A DNA stretch of 64,000 nt from Monarcha castaneiventris obscurior (Eukaryota; Chordata; Aves; Passeriformes; Monarchidae). Position 1 is the stretch's first letter; the number at the start of each line of letters is the position of its first letter. Shown piece by piece: positions 12,738-25,598 of the stretch. The notes beneath the pieces were generated by a model. The model searched no databases and was not told the origin of the DNA. It was given only the letters and a program-made list of their open reading frames with translations. The stretch spans positions 20,758,501-20,822,500 of the forward strand of contig JAMPIT010000379.1 in assembly GCA_026261815.1 (NCBI GenBank). Reading direction: 5' to 3'. The translations under genes and the position numbers were made by a program.

Positions 12738-15700
12738 GAAAACAATTGCTCCTACTCAATAGCTTAGCAGTACCTGAGGAAAATGGACAAGGAGCTAGAC
12801 TCATTGATAAGCAGGAAGGATCTATGACTACAGATATTCACTGCCAGCTGGGACACAGACAGAATTTTTTTATTCTAGGTGTGACTATCACTACTAGCAA
12901 GTAAAACTGGATGCTGAATTCTGCTGTCCTGTACATTGAGAATAAGATACTAGGTACGTTTTCTTACAGGTTATAGTATTGGAATAAATATAAAACTGAA
13001 AAACAAATGAAATATTGTTTTGATAATTATAACTGCTGGGGATGTGTCTAGTGCTTTCTCAAGCAGATTAAAAGGAACATTAGCCTTTAGTGTCACTCAG
13101 AAGAAAAGAAATTAGAGCAGTGTGCTTGATACAGAATATATACAATCCAGAATACCTCAGGAAAAAGTGCTGGCAGATATTTTGGATTATCTGAAGGACA
13201 GAGCTAGTGAAAATAAGACTACCACCACAACTCCAATTCTAGTTCCTGAATACTGGAACAATGCAAGAGGGACACTGGATATGGACAAATTACTAGCCCA
13301 GCCCTTCACAATAAATGAGTTTGGTATTACTTCATTTTATTTGCAGTACATCCTACTATGGAAAGATGAAATAGTACTTTCTTAATGTGGGGTAAAAAAT
13401 CCTTTCCACTGAGGTCAAAGAAATAAATAAGGATAGGTTTGTGTTTTGATTGACAATTCACATCTTCAAGACTAGCTTGCGTTATAGTAGTTCAATATCC
13501 ATTTAAAAAGCATTGAAAGGTAGTTTATATGACATAAATTGTTTAACTGCAGGATCTTATTGGCAGTTAATAATAACCAGGTACAAAGGTAATAAGTGTA
13601 AAAATGCTTTCAGGAGGCATTGAATGTGCAGTGAATGGATAATAATCAAGATTCATTTGTTAGGCTGAAGGTCAGACATGCCATGGAGACTACATATAAC
13701 GAGTGGAAGTTTAATGTATGCATGAGTGATATTTGATTACAATACCAATGTAACCATTTTAACCATTACACATGAGGAAACAGAAAACAAAACAAGGATA
13801 GCTTCTAGTTTCACCATTATCCAAACAGAATAGCTATGCTTTAAATACTATTAGCATAAAATTAACAATGTGAAAACATGGCAACTACCTCAACACATAT
13901 TCTCCCCAAGAGAACTTCTAACTCTGATGAAGCCAATGACAAAACTCCTGCTACCTTCCAGAAAGCTGTTTTCATCTCCTAGTATTTGTTAGGAGTCCTA
14001 TCTTCCTGACAGTTGTCAAAATACACCTGCATGATGCCAGTCCTTGTTCCCATTCTAGAAAGCACATGCAAGGGAGAAAGAAGCTTATGTTGTTGCAATA
14101 TGTTTTTGCATGCCATGGCATACAATGCACAGTGACTTTCAGATTTGGCAGATTAGAAAAAAAGATCTTTTTTTCTGTATGTTCTTAATAGACTTGATGT
14201 AATCATCACTAAGAAACAACATGCACTGGGAACTACAGAAATATAGGTAGCAGTGCTGAATTGGATATAGTCCCTGTGAAGCCTTGTCCTAAATGAAAAA
14301 AATTGAAGGAACTAATTCTACGGAAAAAGTTGAAACAAATATAGGAACATCCTTGAGTATCCAACTCATATTAAATATTTACAGCTGTTATAAATTGTTT
14401 AGCCTGTGACCTTGATAGTGTAAACAGTTCCCCAGCAGTTTGCTATCAGGCTTGCATTTTAGTAATGATGTTTATAGAACATTTTATTAAAGGTATTAAA
14501 ACTTCTAACAGCCAAGTGTAGAGAATGCATCTGAAAAAAAACCCATAACACTAAACAGAGCATTACAAATGCATACTGGAAATCCATTAATAAAGGGGAC
14601 TAGGTATCTGCTTAAATTAAACATTTATCTTTCACTGTTGGGGGCAAAGGTTTATATCCAACACTAATGAGAAGAGCTAAACTACTGGCCTCATCAGTTG
14701 TTTGAATAAGCTGTTGTAAAATTAATTTCATGACCTCACTAGCTGTTTGCAAAACACACCTTTACAAAAACATAAGCCATGCTATTGATGAAATTATTGA
14801 TACTAATGGAAAATTCGATCTAAGTAATACAGGACTCAGTGACAAAAGCTGTGCAAAATTTTACATAAACCTGTGGAGATTGTTTTATCATTACACCTGT
14901 AATCCTGATTTCTTAGTAGAAACTAAAAGTGATATGTAAATAGAGTTTAAACACAAAACTCTGTTCCTGAAAAATGATGTGGAGTACAAAATCTTACCCT
15001 ACTTTAGAATTTCTTTTCAGCATTGGGATTGTACAATGAAAAGATACTATTTTGAGGTATATATTCTGTAACATACTAGAATAGCTGGATTTCCCAAAGC
15101 AATGGAAAATACCTAAATATAATACATTGAAATATCAAGATTGCAACACCCAAAGCTTTCTCTCTCCAGTCCATAAACTCTTAGTAAAAGTTCACAAAAA
15201 GTTCTGGCTGGTCTGTGGCCTATTTCCTGCATAATTACTTAATACTATGATAACTCCCTAAATCGCACTGTGAGGAGTCTGATGCTCTTGGACATTCTCA
15301 TGTAACCCAAGTATCTCAGTGGTGCCTTTCTGTCACAGCTTCCTAGGAATAGAAATAAAACACCAAGTACCTGATTTCTTGAAGTGCTAGCCAGGTACCT
15401 ATGTAACTGCATTCCAAGACAGATGCAGATGTCTAACAGTTCAGCGAAATCAGATTCTTTTTCATTTCAGCCTTCTTAGTCAAAATAACATACTGCTTAG
15501 GTGCTTTTTTCACTCAGTGAACTAGCATTCTAACACAAAGGTTAGTCATTGTTACTGAGTTTTGTATATCACGAATATTTAGTCATCTCTGCTATACTAT
15601 CTTGGTTAACAGCTCATGCAGATTCTCCATCATAACAAAGAGACATTATTTTCCCTCTTGTCGCACTCAATAAATCTGTCCACTCCCCAGAAAATTTGTC

Positions 15701-16555
15701 TTGGCAGCAGTCCAATCATGGGAGTCACTGACAAGATGATACACCTGAGGTCAACCAAATCACTCTTTAATACAATAATCACATCTCAGCTCGGCAGTCC
15801 ATCACCTATCATTCTCCCCAAATTAACAAACAAAACTGCAGGAGAAAATACTCCTGGGCACCTGCTTGCACTGCAGTGGTGGCAACAGCTGGTCCAGCAG
15901 ATGCTTCTCATGTGATTCAGCACCTGTCCTTTTGCATTGCATTTCTGCAGTGGGCCATGTAAATAGATATTTTTTCATTTTTTCAAAATGAAATATCCAT
16001 ACCTAAAACAAATGTTCAGAGGAATTTTACAGAACTCTATTTTTCTTACTTAAAGGAAACCATCCAATTGTAGAAAAGAGCCCTAAAAGTCTTTATTAGT
16101 GTAATCTCTGTACTTTGTAATTTATGTGTGATGTAGATTTGAGACACTTCAGTCTTCCCAATATCCTGTAAATCTGAAAGACATATGGCAAGAAAAGAGA
16201 GTTAGGCTAAATTAATGCAGATGAGATAGGTACATATGTGTATTTTAAAAATAAAACTCTGAAGAACTTTTGATTTGGGGACACTTTATTACTAGGACAA
16301 ATAATTTCTTGTTTCCTAAGTAGAGCAATGGGGTTTTGTTGTTTTATATACATGTTGAAAATGTAGGACAGTGACCCAGTTTTCTGCTGGAGGTTTATTA
16401 GGCCTTTCTATCTAGATATTTATAAAATTGTGTGTATATAAAAATCCTTAGTCCTCAAATAGTCTTGTAAATCTTAGTACCACACAGAAAGCCTTAGTCA
16501 TGACTAAAAAAAATCTATCCATTTGGAAATTTAATGATTTTAAAATGTCCATTTT
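12738..16555. other. AT-rich noncoding stretch
   Basis: No recognised gene or repeat. A plus-strand frame at 15616-15915 (99 codons, non-AUG or internal ATG) covers a slightly GC-richer patch but has no family signature. A 12-bp perfect palindrome, ATGCCATGGCAT, lies at 14110-14121. Confidence 0.6.
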
Positions 16556-16619
16556 AGGAGTTGGACTTGATGTTCCTTATAGGTCCCTTCCAATTCAGGG
16601 TAGTCTATGATTCTATGAC
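16556..16619 (+). mobile_element. CR1 LINE 3' tip
   Basis: The last ~60 bases of a CR1 3' untranslated region are present: the GTTGGACTTGATG segment, then AGGTCCCTTCCAA, ending in two TTCTATGA-type octamer units. This is typical of extreme 5' truncation at insertion. Confidence 0.88.
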
Positions 16620-19131
16620 TATATTCCATGTACTCAAATCTATCAGAAAAAAAAAGAAATACAGATAAATCATGCTCTTCCTTCATCAGATCTGTCTCCC
16701 ATGTGAGAATGCAGAAGAAAAAAGGAACATTGCATAACCTCACTCATCTCTGTTGGAACCAGCTCTTTGCCTACTGCCCTCTCCTTGACAGATAAGTTCA
16801 TATTTGTAACAGACCCTTGATATTTTATGTATTTCACCACTGCTAGGAAAAGCGCCTGTTAGGGGATTTCTAACAATGGAGATCAGACTGGGCAAAATAA
16901 AGATCACAAAAATATGTTCTCTGGAGTTCTTAACTTCCTAGAACTTTTGCTTTTTTCTTTTTTCTTTTTTTTCCCTATTTTTTCTTTCTATAGAACTCTC
17001 ACATCTTGTGAAAATACAGGTAGCACAGAGTTTGGTGGGGCAACTGTAATTCAACCTGTGTATTAGTAAAAAATTGAGGCTTTTTCTATGCATATAAGTA
17101 ATAGCTGAATTCTGTTGCACTCTAAAGTGATAAATCAGCACCACAGTAAGCAATGACCTAGTAGTCAAAAGGATCTAGGGCTGATTTGACATTTTCAGTG
17201 TTTATAGCAAGCAGCAGTATTGCTGAGTGAAACTATAAATTGGACACCATGGTTTAAAATGTCACTTCCCTTTACTTCCTATCTAATTCCTGGAATAAAT
17301 TCAAAACTATTTAAATTAATGAATAGAACTTGAGGAAATATATAAACCCTAAGCCTTTTCAAATATGTCTTTTTTGTTGTTTTATTATTATTTTTAATAA
17401 TATTAACAGTTATTTTTACTAGTGACATTACTTGCTTTTCAAAAATAATATAATTGATAAAGAACCCATTTTGCAGGTGTAATATTTAACTATTGCCAAT
17501 ACTATTCAGGTAATACCCATTAAAATCTATCTCAGATACTTCTGAGAAAGATAAAAATGTATTTTGAAAATGAAAAGGAAAAGAAAAATGGAATATTTCA
17601 GGACAGAAATCCCTTGACATGAAGTGAAATTAAATGTCTTTCTGAAGTTCTTATGTTAACTTCCACCTTACTATGAGAATTTAGTACATCACGGATGAAA
17701 AATGTAATTCAGGTGTCTGGAAAACTGCAGAGCACAGTTAAAACTTATGAGGCCCTAAACCCCATTAAGATTGTCCATTATTCTTTTAAAGACTTCTGCT
17801 TTGAAAATACATTAACTCAATCTGTCTCAGAAGCTCTGCCTCAAATATTTCCATCCTGTGTGTTCATTGACAAAGACACAGTAATTGTTAGCCACTATCT
17901 AGACATTTGATGACCTCTCTGTCGTAGAAAAAAAGTGACTTGTCAGTTCTCACATTTCTTATGATAATGTTAGATAGGTAACAAAACTGGAGCAGTTAGC
18001 CATAAAAAGATGTGTGTCAAAGGAGACTTGGGCAGCTCAGTGACGTGACCTTAAAAAAAGCAGCAATATCAGAATTAAGGAAGAAAAAAATTACAGAGCA
18101 CTTGAAGTCATAAATTTATATAGGAGTTTTTATATATATTTATATAGGAGATTTTAGTTTCAAAAATCAGCTGTTGCCTATGTTTTTCACATTCTGATGC
18201 AAAATGCATTTTCTTGTATTTTGAAATAGCAGGGGCTGGTCTCTACCAGCCACTTTGGATAGTAACAGTATATGATGTGTCACATCAGCTTAGTAAAGTA
18301 AAACTTAGTAAACTAAAGAAGTTGCAGTATCAATAATTTCTAGTTGATAATAATGTGAAAATCTAAATCAAGAAATGTCTATCTTTCTCCATTTGTCCAT
18401 CACACATGCCTAATGTACAATAAGTTTATAAAAAGAAAACCTCATTCCTAGTGTAATTTTTTTTTTATAAAGGAATAGGATTTATGATGAAGTCCCAAAT
18501 AACACCAAAAATAATACTGTCCCTAAACCCATCACAAAACTCCAGTTACAACTTTATTTAGTCATCTAAAGATCCATTAACTATTAGGAGGATTTTCAAA
18601 ATTGCTTAAGGATGTCCCAGGCACTTAATATATTTTATTTGTAATACCCCTTAGTACCTATCTGAACCTTTAAACAAATGTTTTTGTTAAGCTTTACTCT
18701 GATACTCAGATAAAAAAAGGGTCTTAAACATCTAAATCAATGGAATTCTTATGTTACTTAAATACTTTGAAAATGCTAAAATCTCATTAATTGCTAGTGA
18801 TACTGGAAAGTCAATTTCAGTAGCCTTAAAAGACACTAAATTTGAAGGTTTACTGAAAATGAGTCATATAGTTGTTGGCAAAACCAGACCAGGAGAACTG
18901 CTAGGGACTCCTGGAATACTAGGACTTTTTTCATTCCAAGAATTCAGCCTTTACTATTAAAAGCAGGTTATCAGAGTAAATGCTAAAGCCAAACTTATCT
19001 GCCATTATGTCTTGAACATTAAATAAAAATTTGAATCAGGGAAAATTTATTAAATTCTTTGTCTAACTATCCCTACCCATAAGATATATCAAACAACTAA
19101 TTTTACATTATGATGGTGCTTTAGGTTACAA
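16620..19131. other. AT-rich noncoding stretch with short direct repeat
   Basis: No recognised gene. A 13-base exact direct repeat, ATTTATATAGGAG, occurs at 18114-18126 and again at 18138-18150, in AT-rich sequence. Confidence 0.6.
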
Positions 19132-19653
19132 TGTGAGATGTAACCAAAAGTATGTATTCTATCACCATCTTCGTAAGCTGTTAAAACCAGGTAGGGCAGC
19201 ATTCTTTATCTCTTCCATGACATATCTCTGGTAACTCCTTCCAGAGAGATTTTCTGTTAATGGGCCATCCAGCCTCACTCCATGACTCATAAAATTACAT
19301 CATCCCATTGTGAGATGCTCCGCCCAGAGGGAGGAACCAAGCATCCCCACCTGGATAAAATCTGAGGTTTGGAACAGCCCACTCAGCCCTTACCTACTGG
19401 ATTCCCAGAGGACAGAGGTAGATAACCACCACTGGACCTTCAGGTGAAGACCAGACCCTTCTACAGGGTCAGCACTTCAACAGAACCACATCTATCACTT
19501 CAACAGGACTGCTCCCACCACCCTGACTGACAGGGTGTCAGGTTGTACTCTGACTCTGTCAGTGCTTCTGTACTATTGCATCTATTTTTATTTTCCAATG
19601 AAATTGTAGTTCTGATTTGGAGTCACTCACTGGTTTGTTTTCAAACTAGTACA
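19132..19653 (+). mobile_element. Old endogenous-retrovirus LTR (probable solo, passerine-type family)
   Basis: The segment resembles a bird LTR family that I know from memory. It starts at TGTGAGATGTAACC, contains TTAATGGGCCATCCAGCC, then GAGGGAGGAACCAAGC and CACCTGGATAAAATC (TATA-like box near 19353), and ends near AACTAGTACA. The spacing from the TATA-like box to the T-rich region with a decayed polyadenylation signal (AATGAAA near 19599) suits an LTR. No retroviral internal sequence flanks it, so it is probably a solo LTR left by recombination. Ends are approximate; at best a 4-base flank resembles a duplication with one mismatch (AATG/GATG, if the start is 19134). The retroviral class is not determined. 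Confidence 0.6.
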
Positions 19654-21589
19654 GATGTGTATGGTAGTGGTGCTTAATTTTCAATCAACAAGGCAGAAAT
19701 TATCTTGTTCATATTCATATGATAAAGAAGAATATTAATGGTTCCTCAGAATGCATTAAAGTTCACTTCAACTCAGAAGGCCAGAAAAATCCCTATGAAC
19801 CCTTTAAAAAATCAAATCTAACTGCAACTGTTGTCAGAGATGCTTTGTGTAGACCAGTTATAGGACGAAAAAGCCAAAAAGGTATTGGTGGAGGAGAGAG
19901 TTCAATATGTTGTTGTTACCACTTTGGAAATTGAGCATATTCCTGAATATGTCAGGACTATTTTGAAGACTTTCACTGACATATACTGGTCACAGATGGA
20001 TCATTCAATGATGTCTGTACAGCATAACTTGTGCTGGGAGAAACTCTTGGCCTATATTAAGATACGCAGTCAGACCAATGATGTTGTCTTTTTATTTGGC
20101 TGTGAGTGTTTCACTGCATTGATATAAAATGTAGCTTTCCTTATCTAATTTTATTATACCATGAGCTCTCAGAATTTCTTTAAGAAATGTGATCCCATAT
20201 TGGCATAAATTCTCTTTTCTTACTTGTTTCTCTTATGCTTAAATTAAAAATTCCCAAAACTAAAATATGGAGGAATATTTCCTCTATTTTACATTATTTT
20301 AGGTATATTATGTGATTATAAAAATTCCCATGTGGATAAATAGAATTGATGATTGCAGCATAGGTTGACATAAGTTGGAGAATACAACTTGGGATTCACT
20401 GTCGCAGTAACAAGAAAAGACAAAGGCACTCAAGAAAAAGCATGTTAAAAAAAATCATATTCTAAATATTATCCATGTGACTTGTGCCTAAGAAGTTGTA
20501 GAGAATCATATCTATCCACCACCCACAGTGGTCTGGCACTGAAGCTATCAAGTGTCATAATTGGACCTATGAAGTTTAATAAAGTAAAAATGTTCCTCAA
20601 ATGGGAAAATTATTAAATAGCATTCACAATTTAGGAAGAGATTATGAAAGAGTGATGTTAATGGTCAGAGATTTAGAAAACATGATCTGCAAGGACCAGA
20701 TTTTTAAAAAAACCTAAAAAAGTAGAAAGGGTAGAGGTGGAAACAAAAGATGAAAATTGCTGCAATCAACAAACCATCATAAACAATAAGTGTTTAATTT
20801 CTTTTTCATGTTAGACAGAATAAGAAGTAATGGCCACAGGTTACAATAACAGAGTCATATCTGAAATTCAGATTAAGAAATAAAATTTTCTATGAATGAA
20901 AATAAATTAGACTTAATGGATTTCCTATGAATCTCCATAATTTCAATTTTTACAAATTGGAACTACCCACAAAAGATTTCTTTCTGTCTCTTATAAGAAA
21001 CTGACTCTTGAAAGTCATATATATGAATTTAAATTAACCTTTTGAAAACAGGCCAAATGGAAAGACAGGTTGATGCACCCTGCCCATTCTGGTGGAGGTG
21101 ATTATTGGCTTTCACATGCACTAACAAGCATGTGCTCAGGTGAGTGTTTTTACTGTTCAGTTAGATTTGATCTTCAGATAGCTTCAGAGAAGCCACATTG
21201 ACCAAACTCTGGGTAGCTTTAAGTGACCTAGCTCATGTAAGAATTTCTTTTGACATGCACGGGCTTGTGTTTTCAGCTTCTGTGAATTTTCATTACAGGC
21301 GTAATGTTTTCATTAACCATACCATTCATAATGCTAAATATGTTGTTCCACTGTTCCAGCTGTTCTGCTACTGGGATCTGACAAATTCAAAACTGGAGCC
21401 AGAACGGTGAGTATCTGTTTCCTGGTGGAGCTGCTAACTCTTACACAGCTTCACAGGAAAATATAGTTAGCAAAATTCACAAAGGTGCTTCAAAACTGAA
21501 GTGCAGGGTACCATAATAGCTAATTCTTGGGAACCTGCTCAAGTCAGAGGCCTGTGTTAAGTATTTAAATTCTTTCTTTTATGGACGTG
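19654..21589. other. AT-rich noncoding stretch
   Basis: Two overlapping short frames (19719-19934 and 19885-20127, plus strand) have fairly even composition but no recognisable domain. Nothing else is supported. Confidence 0.55.
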
Positions 21590-21864
21590 TGTGCTGGTTT
21601 CATCTGGAGTAGAGCTAATTTTCTTCACAGTGGCTGGTAGGGGGCTGTGTTTTGGATCTGGGCTGAACACGGGGCTGTTAATATAGAGATGTTTTTGTTA
21701 TTGCTGAGCAGGGCTTATACAGAGCCAAGGCCTTTTCTGCTTTTCACACTATCCAAGCTAGTGAGAGGACTGGGGGTGCATGGGAGGTCAGGAGGAGACA
21801 CAGCCAGGACTAGTGGATCAAACTGACCAAAAGGATATTCCAGATCATATGACATCATCCTCAG

Positions 21865-21873
21865 TATATAAAA
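21865..21873 (+). promoter_or_regulatory. LTR TATA box
   Basis: TATATAAAA lies inside the ERVL-type LTR, about 170 bases upstream of its polyadenylation signal, as expected for the retroviral promoter. Whether it is active is unknown. Confidence 0.6.
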
Positions 21874-22040
21874 CTGAGGAGAAGAGGAGGATGTTTGGAG
21901 TGATGACATCTGTCTCCTGAAGTAACACTGCATGTGGCCCTGCTCTCCTGGAGATACCTGAACAGCTGCCTGTCCGTGAGTAGCAGTGAATTAAGTCCTT
22001 GTTTTGCTTTGTTTGTGTGTGTGTGGCTTTTGCTTTCCCT

Positions 22041-22046
22041 ATTAAA
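22041..22046 (+). promoter_or_regulatory. LTR polyadenylation signal (ATTAAA)
   Basis: A variant polyadenylation hexamer in the conserved CCTATTAAACTGTC context of this LTR family. Confidence 0.6.
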
Positions 22047-22175
22047 CTGTCTTTATCTCAACCCACGAGTTTTTTAGCTTTTACACTTTTTGCTTTTACT
22101 TCTCTAGCTTTTACTCCTTAATCCCACTGCTGGGGAAGTGAGCAGGCAGCTGCTGGCTGGGGTTAAACCACAACA

Positions 22176-25100
22176 GTGGGTGAGGCTGAGCAGCCTCAGA
22201 ACAGGATCCACAACTAGAAGTTGGCTAACAGGAGGTACCTGTTCATGAACTGGAAATACTGTTTTGCCTATCAGCTCATTCACAAAATACTCAGATATTT
22301 CCAGCATAAAACTGCATTGCATAGTATAACAATGACCATATTTTATAATACAGCAATACTACAGATAACTTTTCTTTAACTTTGAGAAAAATCTCATACA
22401 ACTGTCCTGTCTGACTTACCTGTAGCTTTTTATTATTTCTCTTACCTCTTCACAACCAAGGTAAACATCAGTTTAGTGAAAAAAATTATTGCACTTGATA
22501 TACATAGAATTAGGGATGAACACTGATTTCTACAGAAGTTGCAGAAAAAAAATTATAAAGAAAGATTACTGCTCAGTGCTCCCTGTCATTAATCTTTCCT
22601 GTTCCTGTATTTCTGAGTCACAGATATAGTCTGCCCTAGGTTTTACGTAGGCAGAGTGTTCTATCAAGAAAGTCTTGCCTTTTGAAAAAGGATAGCATTC
22701 AGGGTATGGATCTGAGCCGTAAGCTTAACAACAAAACCCCTAATTCTGATCACTGCAGTGTCATTCTGCAAGGATTCTGGAAATTCACTTCAGGTTGTAC
22801 ACTTCCACAGAAATGCCCCAATTCCTCTCTGCTACTGAGAAAGGAAGATGCATTTCACCAGTGCCTTCAGTTGTTAGTGATGATACCCACTTCCCTAACA
22901 AAAATCTTTTGGAACAGTTTTCACTGGATGATTTCAAAGTAATGGGATTTCCTTTAACTCAAAGAATACTTTCTTGCATTAAGATCTGCTAGTTCCAGAA
23001 CCTTAAGATCCAGTAGATAAATGCAGCACTTTTTCTCAGGAGAAAGATGAACAACTTTGGCCTGTATGTTTCCAAACATTCTGAGGTTTCTTCAGATTAG
23101 AATTTCAAACCTGAACAAATTTTGCCTTCGATAACTGCTGCAAGCTACTTACTGTGCAATTAGAAACTGAAATCACAGCCCATCTCACCTAGCTGTGTTC
23201 ACAGTGCTTCTATGCAGAAGGCCAGGTGGGAAAGTGTATAAGCTTGGAATAGGGAGCAAAGATCAAGAGATAGAAGACAGGGCAAGGAATCTGAAACACA
23301 AGATGATAAACAATGATTTTAAGATAGTAAAATACTGGAAAGTGGGTTTGGAGAGAGAAATATGAAGAACATGAAAAATTGTGAGTCAAAAGTCAGTGGT
23401 GAATACTAAAATTGACTTCTGGACTTCACAAAAAAAGAATAAAATGAGGTGCCAGTGTGAGTGCGATATTTTTCTAAACAAGGACATAAAATGAACATGG
23501 GCAATTCTAATATATAAGGATTTAATCACTGATATATGTACACATGAGGATCAGTGGAATATGTGTAGGATTTAAAGTTGAAATCAAGATCAAAAATTTT
23601 AAAAGGAATCATTTGATGACATGTTATGATCTATATTATTCAAGAAATCAAATTAAGTTGTTATAATTATCTTCTCTTTTCCAAAGATCTGAAATTAATA
23701 AAATATTTAGATCCCTTCCAACAGAAGACAGTAAATCATTTCTTCCTTTCTTGAATACAGGCTCCTGGTCTGTGTGTGCTATACCTCTTATCCTAGAAGC
23801 TGAGAGAGGACAACAGAAGATGTTGATTTTTCTGTATTTTTCCCAAAACTCTTTCTTTAATCGCCCTCACCAGTAAACTTTTGTAATGCTTATAGGAGCA
23901 GAACTTCTGCTACATTTGTGTTTAATTTTTTGTTATTTTTTACTTTTTATTCATTTCTTATGAGACCAAGTTACAAAATCTGCTTGTGGAGCACAGATCA
24001 TCTAACTGACTCCAGTGTCTACCATTCTCCTTACTAGCCTTCCATCTTCTAATTGCCCACGAGTAGTACAGGGCAAGAGTTGACCCTGATGTCAATACCA
24101 ATCTTATGGGGATGATGATTTACTCAAGAAAACAAAAAGGAACAGTTGAATAAGAAAACTGTAAAAATGGAATTGAGTAGGGTTTCTATGGGGGACACAC
24201 TATTCCCTGAGGCATAACAGATTTTGCATAGCTTTGGTTAAGCAGTATGTTGGCTTTCAGGTTAGTTTTCAGAATAAGGTGGTAAAGATCAATTTATGCC
24301 AGATAAACAGAAATAACTTGTGCATAATGGTCATTAAAAATATATAAGCAATATTACAGAAAACTAAATGCAACAAATTTTCAAATGAGATCCAGTTCCT
24401 TTAAAAAACAGTGAAAATTGTATCTATAGTCTGGGAAGGACATTGAAAGAGAGAAGGAACCTTGCTAATACATTAGAAAGCACAAGAAAATGAGGCTTAT
24501 TTTTCTTATAAAATGAACCATGATGTTTATAGCCTTAAATGCCTGGTTTAGTCATTCAAGCCTTGCATGCCCAAAAAGAACATTATGAACAATGAGTCAA
24601 AAAAGATATAATTAAGGCCTTCCTTAACACTGCAAGGCTTTTCTTTGTTTTGGTGTAAAGTTTCACCAGGAATAAAGTTTTTTCTTCATAAAATGAAGAA
24701 AAATAGGCACTTGTGTTTTTACGGGCAGGTGAAAAAGCCTTAATAGCATACACATGCAAAATACATGTACAACATGTCTGGAAATAACTCAAATTCCTAC
24801 ACTTTGGACTCCTGTATTTTAGGATCCCAATCCCTGGAGGAGAATCTAGCTTCCATCCCAATCAGATGCTCCTCTGAGATGCAAAAGCCATAGGTTTTAA
24901 GATTTCTAGGCCAAGCAGAACACAGCAGTCTCATTTCCTGGACAAAAAATTTTAATAGCAAAGCTAATAGGCAATTTCTTTTTATCCTCCAGGAGCAGAT
25001 TTTTGAAAGAAACCTCAACCTGTCAGTGTCTGTTAAGCATATTGCTAATGTGCCACCTGAACCAGCAAAGGGAACATCAAGTCTGGGGTATCAGTAAATC

Positions 25101-25477
25101 TTCTCACATGACCATGACCAATGTAGAGTACCAGCAACTTTGGACCTGCTGTGCTCCCTTCTGATCCAGCCACACACCCCTTGTGTACTAACAAGCTCAG
25201 ATTACCTTGACTGCTCATTGCTCTTGATGTAATTATTGCTTTTTTATTTCCAGTACAATGATAACAAATGCATATTTGTTATCAAAATGACAATGTCTTG
25301 CCTAAGCAGCAGTGTGATTTATTTTTGTTTTTCATGGCTTGAATTGCCAGACTGATACATAATTAAAACAGGCAGCTTTCTGTAAAGCAGAGTACTGTCA
25401 TTCTATATGAAAAACTATAAGCTGTTACCATTACCAGACAATGCAATTGGTATCCAAATCTTGGGTTAATCAAGAAT
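22176..25477. other. AT-rich noncoding stretch
   Basis: No recognised gene or repeat. Short frames at 22682-22992 (plus) and 24583-25018 (minus) lack recognisable motifs. Confidence 0.6.
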
Positions 25478-25598
25478 TAAAATAAACAAAACAAAACCAA
25501 ACCCCAAAAATCCCCACAAGCAAAAAAACCGAAACAAAAACCTGCACCCCAAAATAGAAAAAAAACACAAAAAGACCCCAAACACCAAAACCAACCAA
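25478..25598. repeat. A/C-rich low-complexity tract
   Basis: About 120 bases consist almost only of A and C (units such as AAAC, AACCAA, CCCCAAAA) with a few G and T. On the minus strand it is T/G-rich and resembles the tract at 39751-39892. Confidence 0.88.

Larger units (their letters stand above)
21590..22175 (+). mobile_element. ERVL-type solo LTR
   Basis: This is a well-preserved copy of a widespread bird LTR. It begins TGTGCTGGTTTCATCTGGAG and ends GGGGTTAAACCACAACA, with the expected TG...CA termini. Inside are the conserved CAGAGCCAAGGCCTTTTCTG block, a TATA box (TATATAAAA, 21865-21873), a TG-repeat near 22014-22024 and a variant polyadenylation signal ATTAAA (22041-22046) followed by CTGTCTTTATCTCAACCCAC. 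About 586 bp is close to the length I expect for the family. No gag, pol or env sequence adjoins, so it is a solo LTR. Flanks (ACGTG and GTGGG) do not form a clear 5-bp duplication, so the target duplication has decayed or the ends are slightly off. Assignment to ERVL is from memory of avian families. Confidence 0.9.

Noticed and set aside
14110..14121. 12-bp palindrome ATGCCATGGCAT
   Set aside because: Too short to mean anything alone; no related sites nearby.
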